Part shown: positions 1 to 4,928 of the stretch, in pieces
How positions within the stretch are numbered: the stretch's first letter is position 1
How the letters are laid out: each line of letters begins with the position of its first letter
Source: Chloroflexota bacterium
GTDB taxonomy: Bacteria > Chloroflexota > Anaerolineae > Aggregatilineales > UBA3940
Assembly (NCBI GenBank): GCA_011051745.1
Contig: DRKO01000127.1
Coordinates: forward strand, 1-8,785
DNA: 8,785 nt
Reading direction: 5' to 3'
The notes under the pieces: model-generated
Databases searched by the model: none
Told to the model about the DNA's origin: nothing
The model's input: the letters and a program-made list of their open reading frames with translations, nothing else
Translations under genes and position numbers: made by a program

Positions 1-108
1 CTGGCCGGTATTCTCGGTCTGGGGGCTGTGATCCTCTACCTGTGGGCAAAAAGGCAGAGCGGCCAGTCCGAGGCGCCTCCGGTGGAAGCTCCTGCGCCGG
101 GCAGGTAA
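1..108 (+). CDS. C-terminal end of an unidentified membrane-anchored protein (partial)
   Basis: Only the last 35 codons are inside the window, in frame 1, ending in TAA at 106-108. Residues 1-16 of the fragment are hydrophobic (LAGILGLGAVILYLW) and look like a transmembrane helix. A short basic stretch (AKRQ) and a Pro/Ala/Glu-rich tail follow, ending in GR. The basic residues after the helix suggest, by the positive-inside rule, a C-terminus in the cytoplasm. The fragment is too short to name a family. A GC-rich hairpin begins 15 bp after the stop, which fits the end of a transcription unit. The reading frame is clear but the function is unknown. Confidence 0.6.
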   Translation: MAGILGLGAVILYLWAKRQSGQSEAPPVEAPAPGR

Positions 109-123
109 GCAGGTAAAAGTCAG

Positions 124-142
124 CGGGGGGCTGCTCCCCCCG
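124..142 (+). terminator. Hairpin after the upstream gene
   Basis: CGGGGGG (124-130) pairs perfectly with CCCCCCG (136-142) around a 5-nt loop, 15 bp after the stop of the upstream gene. The sequence that follows is TTCAAAAG, so the U-tract is poor on this strand. It may work as an intrinsic terminator alone or together with the next hairpin, and it may simply stabilise the 3' end. Confidence 0.45.
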
Positions 143-152
143 TTCAAAAGCA

Positions 153-185
153 ACAGCGAGCATGGTTAAACGCCATGCTCGCTGT
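153..185 (-). terminator. Strong hairpin terminator of the sigma factor gene, possibly bidirectional
   Basis: A perfect 13-bp stem is formed by 153-165 and 173-185 (core CAGCGAGCATGG / CCATGCTCGCTG) with a 7-nt loop (TTAAACG). Read on the minus strand it lies 29 bp beyond the sigma factor stop and is followed by TTGCTTTTGAA, a moderately U-rich tail. Read on the plus strand it is followed by CTTGATTCC. It lies between convergent genes and could stop transcription from both sides. Confidence 0.6.
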
Positions 186-214
186 CTTGATTCCGGGTAA
201 CGCGCCCGGCAGCC

Positions 215-1414
215 TCAGGAGAGATAATCGCGCAGATTATGCGCCAGGCGCGGATGCCGCAGCCGCCGCAGCGCTTCTTTCTCCAACTGCCGGATACGCT
301 CACGGGAGAGCCCGAATTTATTGGCGATCTCCTCCAGTGTGTGCTGCTCGCCCCCACCCAGACCAAAGCGTAGCCGCAGAATATGCGCCTGACGCGGCGT
401 CAGTTCGGAAAGAACCTCCTCAATGGTCTCCTGAAGCAGGTGGTGGGCAGTCGCTTCGGCTGGCTCCGGTGTGTCCTGATCCTCGATGAAATCGCCAAAT
501 TCGCTGTCGCCATCGTCACCAACCGGACGCTCCAGCGCGATGGCATGCTGGCTGGCATCCATCATCCCGCGCACGCTCTCAGCCGGAAGATCCATTTCCT
601 CGGCGATCTCCTCCGGCGTCGGACGGCGACCGAGCTCCTGTTCCAGAAGCTGCGCCGTGCGGTACATCTGGCGGATGCGCTCCGTCATGTGGAGAGGAAT
701 ACGGATTGTGCGCGTTTTCTGAGCAAGGGCGCGTGTAATTGCCTGCCGGATCCACCAGGTTGCATACGTGCTGAAGCGATTGCCCCGCTTGTAGTCATAC
801 TTATCTACAGCACGCATCAGCCCGACATTCCCCTCCTGGATCAGGTCCGGGAAGGGTAATCCCTGGCCCATATATCGCTTTGCGATGCTGACCACGAGCC
901 GTGTGTTAGCACGTCCCAGATGCTCACGGGCTTCCTGGGCTTGCTCGATCTGGGCGATCAGTTCGGCTCGCTCCGCCATGCTCAGGTCAGAGGCATGCTC
1001 CAGCTTTTTACGGGCCAGTTTCCCCTGCTCGATGCGCTTGGCAAGCTCGATCTCCTCCTCCGCCGTGAGGAGGGGTTCCTGAGCCATCTGACGGAAATAC
1101 AGTCCAACCGGATCGTCGGCTGAAACGGCGTTAATATCAGCTATGATCTCCTCCTCGACGTTGGCTTCCTCACTCTCATCGGGTCGCAGGTCAAGGAGGG
1201 GTTCTTCTTCCTGCTGGCGGACTTCGATCCCCAGCTCTTCAAGCTCTTCCAGAATGGCTTCGAGCGTCGCCTCGTCCAGGTCTTCCGCGATGACCTCGAC
1301 AAGGTCTTCATACGTTACAAAACCATGAAGATCGGCACGTGCTATAAGCTCCTGCATCACATCGCTACGCGATTCATCGTAGGTGTGATTCACTGCTTGC
1401 ACCCTATCGATCAT
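215..1414 (-). CDS. rpoD: Primary RNA polymerase sigma factor (RpoD/SigA, sigma-70 family)
   Basis: This is the promoter-recognition subunit of RNA polymerase, 399 residues from the ATG at 1414. Residues ~18-67 resemble sigma region 1.1, and an acidic linker follows at ~68-100. Region 1.2 is at ~100-132 (DPVGLYFRQMAQEPLLT). Region 2 at ~165-243 has the -10 recognition and melting helix (RFSTYATWWIRQAITRALA) and region 3 follows. Region 4 at ~335-390 carries the -35-binding helix-turn-helix (TLEEIANKFGLSRERIRQLE). The RHPRLAHNLRDYLS ending is typical of group 1 or close group 2 sigmas. A longer frame reaches a TTG at 1498, but that codon is part of the predicted -35 box, so it cannot be the start. 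A TTG at 1420 with GAGAG 8 nt upstream is an alternative to the ATG at 1414. The gene appears monocistronic, with its own promoter and terminator. Confidence 0.93.
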   Translation of the reverse strand: MIDRVQAVNHTYDESRSDVMQELIARADLHGFVTYEDLVEVIAEDLDEATLEAILEELEELGIEVRQQEEEPLLDLRPDESEEANVEEEIIADINAVSADDPVGLYFRQMAQEPLLTAEEEIELAKRIEQGKLARKKLEHASDLSMAERAELIAQIEQAQEAREHLGRANTRLVVSIAKRYMGQGLPFPDLIQEGNVGLMRAVDKYDYKRGNRFSTYATWWIRQAITRALAQKTRTIRIPLHMTERIRQMYRTAQLLEQELGRRPTPEEIAEEMDLPAESVRGMMDASQHAIALERPVGDDGDSEFGDFIEDQDTPEPAEATAHHLLQETIEEVLSELTPRQAHILRLRFGLGGGEQHTLEEIANKFGLSRERIRQLEKEALRRLRHPRLAHNLRDYLS

Positions 1415-1469
1415 CTCCAAGACAGTAACTCTCAAGAACTTCTGATTCGCGAAACAGACAAGCCTTGTT

Positions 1470-1498
1470 ATTTTAGCATAGATTATTTGTGAAATCAA
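1470..1498 (-). promoter_or_regulatory. Promoter of the sigma factor gene
   Basis: On the minus strand TTGATT (1498-1493) and TAAAAT (1475-1470) are separated by exactly 17 nt. A TG dinucleotide one base before the -10 (TGCTAAAAT) makes it an extended -10 promoter. The predicted start site is about 1463-1465, giving a 5' leader of roughly 45-50 nt before the 1420/1414 start codons. Confidence 0.65.
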
Positions 1499-1734
1499 TA
1501 ACGCGCCAGCGTGTTTCCGCGGGGCCTTTGCCGTCCTCCCGAAACAGGGTCAGCCCGTGTTGCCAGTGCTCCCCACCTGAGACCGGCTGCGCAGTCGCCC
1601 CATCAGGCCACCGATGCCCCCGGCCCCCCGATGGCCTTCCCCCGCGAGCGAGGACAGACAATAAGGAGGAAGTGGCATTCTCCTTCCGCCTGCCGGTGGG
1701 ATGTAAGAAAGCCCCATCCCCCCACTGCGCTGTC
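1499..1734. other. Non-coding stretch between divergent promoters
   Basis: The span between the sigma factor promoter and the next rightward promoter has no credible gene. Short open frames here are proline/arginine/cysteine-rich, lack ribosome binding sites, and show no family motif. AAGGAGGAAG at about 1663-1672 looks like a ribosome binding site but no start codon with a sensible frame follows it. That motif can also pair weakly with CTCCTT about 11 nt later. I see no tRNA or clear RNA fold. Confidence 0.5.
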
Positions 1735-1764
1735 TTGCGCGTTTCTGCCGACAGGTGCTATAGT
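1735..1764 (+). promoter_or_regulatory. Candidate promoter of the 237-residue unknown gene
   Basis: TTGCGC (1735-1740) and TATAGT (1759-1764) are separated by 18 nt, with TG one base before the -10 (TGCTATAGT), an extended -10 arrangement. The predicted start is near 1771, about 39 nt before the ATG at 1810. The -35 box is weak, so the call rests mostly on the extended -10. Confidence 0.45.
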
Positions 1765-1809
1765 CAGACTGACTTCAACCGATGATAACTGGCAGGGAAC
1801 AACGGGGCG

Positions 1810-2523
1810 ATGAGTGACTTTGATCACGATCCCGGCGATACGCCGGTCATCCGCAAACCTACGAACACCGATCGCTTCAATCGGGACGGCTTACCACCGG
1901 GTACAGGGCGGCTGAACCCCGCTGTTGCAGCGACACATGCTCGCATCTCCGCTCAGGATCGCCAGCGCTTACTTCGCGACCTCAGCGGAACCGGCTCGCT
2001 TCGCCGGAGCATCAAGATCGATCAGGCCCCGATCACGATCAAACAATTCTTGCGGGGCGAGATTGACCTCAACACAGAACTGGCGCGTCGCTTCGCCAGC
2101 GCCCCTCTGTTGACTTCCATCGCACGCTCCCCCCAGGATACGCGCCCGGCCAGCCGCGCCACCGCGATGCTGACCAGCCAGGACTCCGGAGCCATGCTGA
2201 CCATTGACATCTTCAGCGACCAGAACGTCACCGAGGCGACGTTCACGCTGAACCACATGCTGGCGCTGAGGTTCCGGCTGGCCGATCTGAGCAACTACGA
2301 TAAACGCCGCTGGATCGAGCTTATGCGCCGGGAAGCAGGGGTCGCCTTTCTGTGGACCAGCCGCCGCTGGGAGGATGATTATTTTATCTTCGTCCTGCGT
2401 CCTCACTATGTACGTATGTACGCCTTCTCGCCTGAGCGCTTTGATGCGTCCGTACGGTTGACACATCCCATCACCCGGCAGTTGATTCACTGGCTGGACA
2501 TCCGGTGGTTTCAGCATAGCTGA
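1810..2523 (+). CDS. Unrecognised soluble protein, 237 residues
   Basis: I do not recognise a family. The first ~40 residues are polar and rich in Asp, Pro, Gly and Arg, so probably disordered. Residues ~45-95 (AQDRQRLLRDLSG... KQFLRGEIDLNTELARRF) look helical and basic. From about residue 128 a more globular part begins (MLTIDIFSDQNVTEATFTLN), with a charged, aromatic-rich second half (NYDKRRWIELMRREAGVAFLW, RRWEDDYFIFVLRPHYVRMYAFSPERF) ending in HWLDIRWFQHS. No signal peptide, membrane segment or catalytic motif is visible. The alternation of beta-like strands with Trp and Tyr in the second half suggests a small alpha/beta domain, which is inference. The ribosome binding site is unclear (AGGGA 11 nt upstream, or GGGG too close). 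The gene stands alone, with its own candidate promoter upstream and a hairpin downstream. Base composition and reading frame fit a real gene. Confidence 0.7.
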   Translation: MSDFDHDPGDTPVIRKPTNTDRFNRDGLPPGTGRLNPAVAATHARISAQDRQRLLRDLSGTGSLRRSIKIDQAPITIKQFLRGEIDLNTELARRFASAPLLTSIARSPQDTRPASRATAMLTSQDSGAMLTIDIFSDQNVTEATFTLNHMLALRFRLADLSNYDKRRWIELMRREAGVAFLWTSRRWEDDYFIFVLRPHYVRMYAFSPERFDASVRLTHPITRQLIHWLDIRWFQHS

Positions 2524-2646
2524 AGTGCGTGCTGAATCGTAAAGAGGCTTTCCCGGAAGGCCTGCGGGGGGGAATCCGGGGGATGGGATCAAAAACCCTC
2601 GTCGCGTCCTACCCCAAACCCGCTGGGCCTGCCCGCCGCCACAGTT

Positions 2647-2681
2647 CCTCTCTGCTCGTCCTTGCCGGACAGGCAGAGAGG
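2647..2681 (+). terminator. Hairpin between the unknown gene and the PEBP gene
   Basis: CCTCTCTGC (2647-2655) pairs perfectly with GCAGAGAGG (2673-2681). Inside the loop GTCC (2658-2661) pairs with GGAC (2667-2670), giving a long stem with a small internal loop. The tail is CGTTATCTATCTG, only partly U-rich. It could terminate the unknown gene's transcript or form part of the PEBP leader. Confidence 0.4.
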
Positions 2682-2690
2682 CGTTATCTA

Positions 2691-2703
2691 TCTGACAGTC
2701 AGA
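2691..2703. promoter_or_regulatory. Perfect 13-bp palindrome in the PEBP leader
   Basis: TCTGAC-A-GTCAGA is a perfect 6-1-6 inverted repeat, 33 bp before the PEBP start codon. It is a candidate operator. With a 1-nt centre it is too tight to fold as an RNA hairpin. No regulator can be assigned from the sequence. Confidence 0.3.
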
Positions 2704-2736
2704 CAACCCATCGAATGTGTGAGGAGGGAAGTTCCT

Positions 2737-3201
2737 ATGCCATTCGAATTGAAAAGCAGGGCCTTCGAATCCGGGGAGATGATCCCCGTCCGCTATACCT
2801 GTGACGGAGAAGATGTCTCGCCTCCTCTGGAATGGAGCGCTCCCCCCGAAGATACAGAAAGCCTGGTCTTGCTCTGTGATGACCCGGACGCGCCGGTCGG
2901 GACGTGGTCTCACTGGGTTCTTTACAACATTCCGGCGGAGTTTCGCCTGCTTCGAGAGCATGTCCCGCCTGAGGAGGTCCTCCCCTGGGGAGGGGTGCAG
3001 GGACGCAATGACTTTGGCCGAATCGGATATGGCGGCCCCTGCCCGCCGCGCGGACCTGCTCACCGCTATTTCTTCCGCCTGATCGCTCTGGACAAGCCCG
3101 TTACGCTCTCGCCCGGCGCGACGCGCCAGGAAGTGCTGCGACACATTCGAGGCCACATACTGGCCGAAACGGAGTTAATGGGGCGGTATGCCCGCCGCTA
3201 A
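2737..3201 (+). CDS. PEBP / YbhB-YbcL family protein (Raf kinase inhibitor-like)
   Basis: A 154-residue phosphatidylethanolamine-binding-protein-fold protein, the usual size for the bacterial YbhB/YbcL branch. The signatures are DDPDAPVGTWSHW at residues 48-60, which lines the anion/ligand pocket with Asp51 and His59, followed by VLYNIP. QGRNDFGRIGYGGPCPPRG is at 88-106, followed by His109-Arg110-Tyr111 (HRYFFRLIALD). There is no signal peptide, so it should be cytoplasmic. The start is set by GGAGGG at 2723-2728, 8 nt before the ATG. An in-frame upstream ATG at 2662 lies inside the hairpin and lacks a binding site. Bacterial members have no well-defined biochemical role, and the eukaryotic name describes homology only. 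The ribonuclease Z gene follows after 24 bp, probably co-transcribed. Confidence 0.92.
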   Translation: MPFELKSRAFESGEMIPVRYTCDGEDVSPPLEWSAPPEDTESLVLLCDDPDAPVGTWSHWVLYNIPAEFRLLREHVPPEEVLPWGGVQGRNDFGRIGYGGPCPPRGPAHRYFFRLIALDKPVTLSPGATRQEVLRHIRGHILAETELMGRYARR

Positions 3202-3225
3202 AGCCACTCATCGCAAGGATCGCCC

Positions 3226-4167
3226 GTGTTTGAAATCGTATTTCTGGGGACATCGGCCAGCGCTCCATCCATACACCGGGGGCTGAGTGCGCAGGTAGTC
3301 ATCTATCAGGGTTACCGCTTCCTGGTGGATTGCGGGGAAGGGACACAGCGCCAGATACTGCGCAGTGGGTTAGGCTTCAGGAGGCTTGACAAGATTCTAC
3401 TCACCCACGGTCATCTGGATCACATCCTGGGACTGGCCGGGTTGATCTCAACGTACACACGCTGGGACGCCGCTGAGCGGATCGAGATATGGGGTGGCCG
3501 CCGGACTCTGGACCGTGTCCACGATTTGATCTTCGGGGTGGTGCTGCGCGGAGCCCGCCCTCCGGTTGAGATCGAGCTCTACGACATCAAGCCGGGCGTG
3601 TTAATGGAAGATGAGACGTTTCAACTCAGTGCCTTTCCGGTCGAACATCGCGGCCCCGACTGCTACGGGTTCTGCTTTGAGGAGAAAGCCCGCCGACCTT
3701 TCCTCAACGATCGGGCGGAGGAACTGGGGATTCCACATGGGCCGGAGCGGCGCGCGCTGGTCGCGGGCGAGACGATCAGGCTGGCAAACGGGCGCATTGT
3801 GCATCCCGATGAGGTGCTCGGCGATCCGGTTCCGGGGAGCAAGCTCTGCCTGACGGGAGACATCGCCCGCACCGATAACCTGATTGACGCCGTCCGCCAC
3901 GCCGACGCGCTGGTCTGTGAGGCTACGTACCTTGATTATGAAGTCGAACTGGCCCGGCGTTTCGGCCACATCACGGCCCGCGAGGCCGGAGAGCTGGCCC
4001 GCAGGGCCGAGGTGCAGAATCTGGTGCTGACGCACATATCGCGGCGTTACCGGGAGCGTGAAGTTCTGGAGGAAGCCGAGCAGACCTTTCCAGGAGCGAT
4101 TGTCGCCCGCGACTTTGATCATTTTCGCATTCGGCGTCAGCGGCCCCTGGAAAGAGTCCGCCCCTGA
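3226..4167 (+). CDS. rnz: Ribonuclease Z (tRNA 3' processing endonuclease)
   Basis: This metallo-beta-lactamase-fold zinc enzyme cleaves precursor tRNA after the discriminator base so that CCA can be added. It has 313 residues, normal for the short bacterial form. Zinc-binding residues are visible: THGHLDH at 60-66 (His61, His63, Asp65, His66), His141 (VEHRG), Asp212 (TGDIA) and His270 (LTHIS). DCGEGTQ at 35-41, EATY at 232-235 and GHIT at 247-250 (His248) also match the family. The insert around 157-182 (FLNDRAEELGIPHGP... LVAGE) corresponds to the flexible exosite arm region that grips tRNA and separates RNase Z from other MBL proteins. The start is GTG at 3226, with AAGGA 7 nt upstream. 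It follows the PEBP gene on the same strand and converges with an Rrf2 gene. Confidence 0.93.
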   Translation: MFEIVFLGTSASAPSIHRGLSAQVVIYQGYRFLVDCGEGTQRQILRSGLGFRRLDKILLTHGHLDHILGLAGLISTYTRWDAAERIEIWGGRRTLDRVHDLIFGVVLRGARPPVEIELYDIKPGVLMEDETFQLSAFPVEHRGPDCYGFCFEEKARRPFLNDRAEELGIPHGPERRALVAGETIRLANGRIVHPDEVLGDPVPGSKLCLTGDIARTDNLIDAVRHADALVCEATYLDYEVELARRFGHITAREAGELARRAEVQNLVLTHISRRYREREVLEEAEQTFPGAIVARDFDHFRIRRQRPLERVRP

Positions 4168-4209
4168 ACAAGAAATCTCTTACGCTGCTCTAAAGCCCTT
4201 GAAATGCTG

Positions 4210-4267
4210 CGGGGTTCCCCCGGCTGGGCGCTCTCGCGACCCGGAGGGCCTTACCGGATGCCCCTCC
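4210..4267. terminator. Possible terminator hairpins between convergent genes
   Basis: Two GC-rich hairpins sit in the 100-bp convergent gap: CGGGG/CCCCG (4210-4214 with 4218-4222) and GGAGGG/CCCTCC (4243-4248 with 4262-4267). The second begins directly after the Rrf2 stop when read on the minus strand. Neither has a proper U-tract on either strand, so the termination role is only a guess from position. Confidence 0.25.
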
Positions 4268-4699
4268 TCAGGCATACGAGCGTTCAAGTTCCCTGGCTCT
4301 GGCAACCAGATCGGCCAGCGTCGTCTTCTCTAACCGTTCGATCAGGGCCTGCTGGGCCTCGACGAAAATCTCACAGGCAGGGCAGGTCGGCGAGAGTTCA
4401 CATACGCTGGGATCGCGGGTACATCGGTTGAGCGTGATCGGCCCATCAATCGCCTCAACGATCTCCAGCATCGTGATTTCCTCAGGCGGACGGGCCAGGC
4501 TTACGCCCCCGCTTGCCCCTCGCGTGGCTTGCAGTACGCCCCTCACCACCAGCTGGGAAACGATCTTAGCCAGGAACGGCAGGGGGATTTTCTGGCGTGC
4601 GGCGATGGCAGCCGTCGGCGCACGCTCTCCGAAGGGGAGCTTCCCTACCTCGATGGTTGCTCTCAGGGCGTAATCCGCCTGTCTTGTGATCTCTAACAT
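4268..4699 (-). CDS. Rrf2-family transcription regulator with an Fe-S-type cysteine cluster
   Basis: A 143-residue winged-helix regulator of the Rrf2 (IscR/NsrR/RirA) family. The N-terminus LEITRQADYALRATIEV and the recognition segment IPLPFLAKIVSQLVVRGVLQATRGASGGVSLAR (residues ~38-70) are typical, with the wing at RGASGG. Cysteines at 93, 100 and 106 have the C-x6-C-x5-C layout that binds an iron-sulfur cluster in IscR/NsrR-type members, and a fourth cysteine lies at 109. It may therefore sense iron-sulfur status, nitric oxide or oxygen, but the ligand cannot be decided here. The start ATG at 4699 has AGGA 6 nt upstream. A longer frame to 4732 begins with residues foreign to the family. It is divergent from a close paralogue at 4929 (same cysteine positions) and convergent with ribonuclease Z. 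Confidence 0.9.
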   Translation of the reverse strand: MLEITRQADYALRATIEVGKLPFGERAPTAAIAARQKIPLPFLAKIVSQLVVRGVLQATRGASGGVSLARPPEEITMLEIVEAIDGPITLNRCTRDPSVCELSPTCPACEIFVEAQQALIERLEKTTLADLVARARELERSYA

Positions 4700-4756
4700 C
4701 AGTTGTCCTACCCTTCTGATACATCCAGTCACCCGGAACGAATTCAGGCACTTGTC

Positions 4757-4773
4757 ATCTTAAATATCAAGAT
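4757..4773. promoter_or_regulatory. Imperfect inverted repeat, candidate Rrf2 operator
   Basis: ATCTTAAATATCAAGAT is an inverted repeat with 5-bp perfect arms (ATCTT/AAGAT) and an A+T-rich centre, lying 58 bp before the minus-strand Rrf2 start. AT-rich dyads of about this size are common targets of Rrf2 proteins. If the leftward promoter called here is right, the site falls about 25-40 nt after its start, a place where a bound repressor could block transcription. Confidence 0.3.
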
Positions 4774-4802
4774 CAGCGTAAATCAGCTTGGGAAGACCGA
4801 CA

Positions 4803-4818
4803 AGTGATAGAAGTCACA
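4803..4818. promoter_or_regulatory. CRP/FNR-type inverted repeat
   Basis: GTGA-N6-TCAC at 4804-4817, extended on the right by A (TCACA), has the spacing of the CRP-superfamily consensus TGTGA-N6-TCACA and matches it at 9 of 10 positions. A further TGTGA at 4826-4830 forms a second dyad with this TCACA. It overlaps the -10 box of the candidate leftward Rrf2 promoter and lies about 118 bp upstream of the rightward start. The specific factor is unknown. Confidence 0.4.
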
Positions 4819-4833
4819 CCCCCTATGTGACAA
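4804..4833 (-). promoter_or_regulatory. Candidate promoter of the leftward Rrf2 gene
   Basis: On the minus strand TTGTCA (4833-4828) and TATCAC (4809-4804) are separated by 18 nt, with a predicted start near 4797 and a leader of about 98 nt. A competing weaker candidate is TTGATA (4770-4765) with CTGAAT (4747-4742), 17 nt apart and preceded by TG. I cannot choose firmly between them. Confidence 0.35.
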
Positions 4834-4893
4834 TAACACTTCTCTCCCCTTTTGTGCCCCTTCTCCCAAAGATAATCGAGTTTACAGATGAAT

Positions 4894-4922
4894 TTGACTA
4901 TTATGGTCATACTTAGTATGAT
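4894..4922 (+). promoter_or_regulatory. Near-consensus promoter of the oxidase operon, predicted leaderless
   Basis: TTGACT (4894-4899) and TATGAT (4917-4922) are spaced by exactly 17 nt, each one mismatch from the sigma-70 consensus. Six bases (ATTCGC) separate the -10 from the ATG at 4929, so the expected +1 coincides with the A of the start codon. No ribosome binding site lies upstream of that ATG. Together these predict a leaderless mRNA for the Rrf2 gene. Confidence 0.7.
4907..4921. promoter_or_regulatory. Perfect 15-bp palindrome over the -10 box, probable operator
   Basis: TCATACT-T-AGTATGA is a perfect 7-1-7 inverted repeat covering the end of the spacer and five of the six -10 bases of the rightward promoter. 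A protein bound here would exclude RNA polymerase. Autorepression by the Rrf2 protein encoded just downstream is the simplest reading, though the site could serve the divergent paralogue instead. Confidence 0.5.
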
Positions 4923-4928
4923 ATTCGC

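Noticed and set aside
1489..1813. Two overlapping short plus-strand frames in the gap after the sigma factor promoter
   Set aside because: They overlap the sigma promoter and the next gene's promoter, lack ribosome binding sites, and encode Pro/Arg/Cys-rich sequence typical of non-coding GC-rich DNA.
1969..3156. Long minus-strand open frame of 395 codons
   Set aside because: It runs antisense to the unknown gene and the PEBP gene and across their gap. It has no ribosome binding site or family motif, and its composition matches a reverse-frame shadow of GC-rich genes.
3601..4122. Minus-strand open frame opposite ribonuclease Z
   Set aside because: Ribonuclease Z is complete with all zinc ligands; the antisense frame shows no independent evidence of coding.
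4700..4732. Longer N-terminus for the leftward Rrf2 protein
   Set aside because: The added residues do not fit the family, which begins at the L-x-I-T/S-R-x-A-D-Y-A segment, and AGGA is correctly placed for the ATG at 4699.
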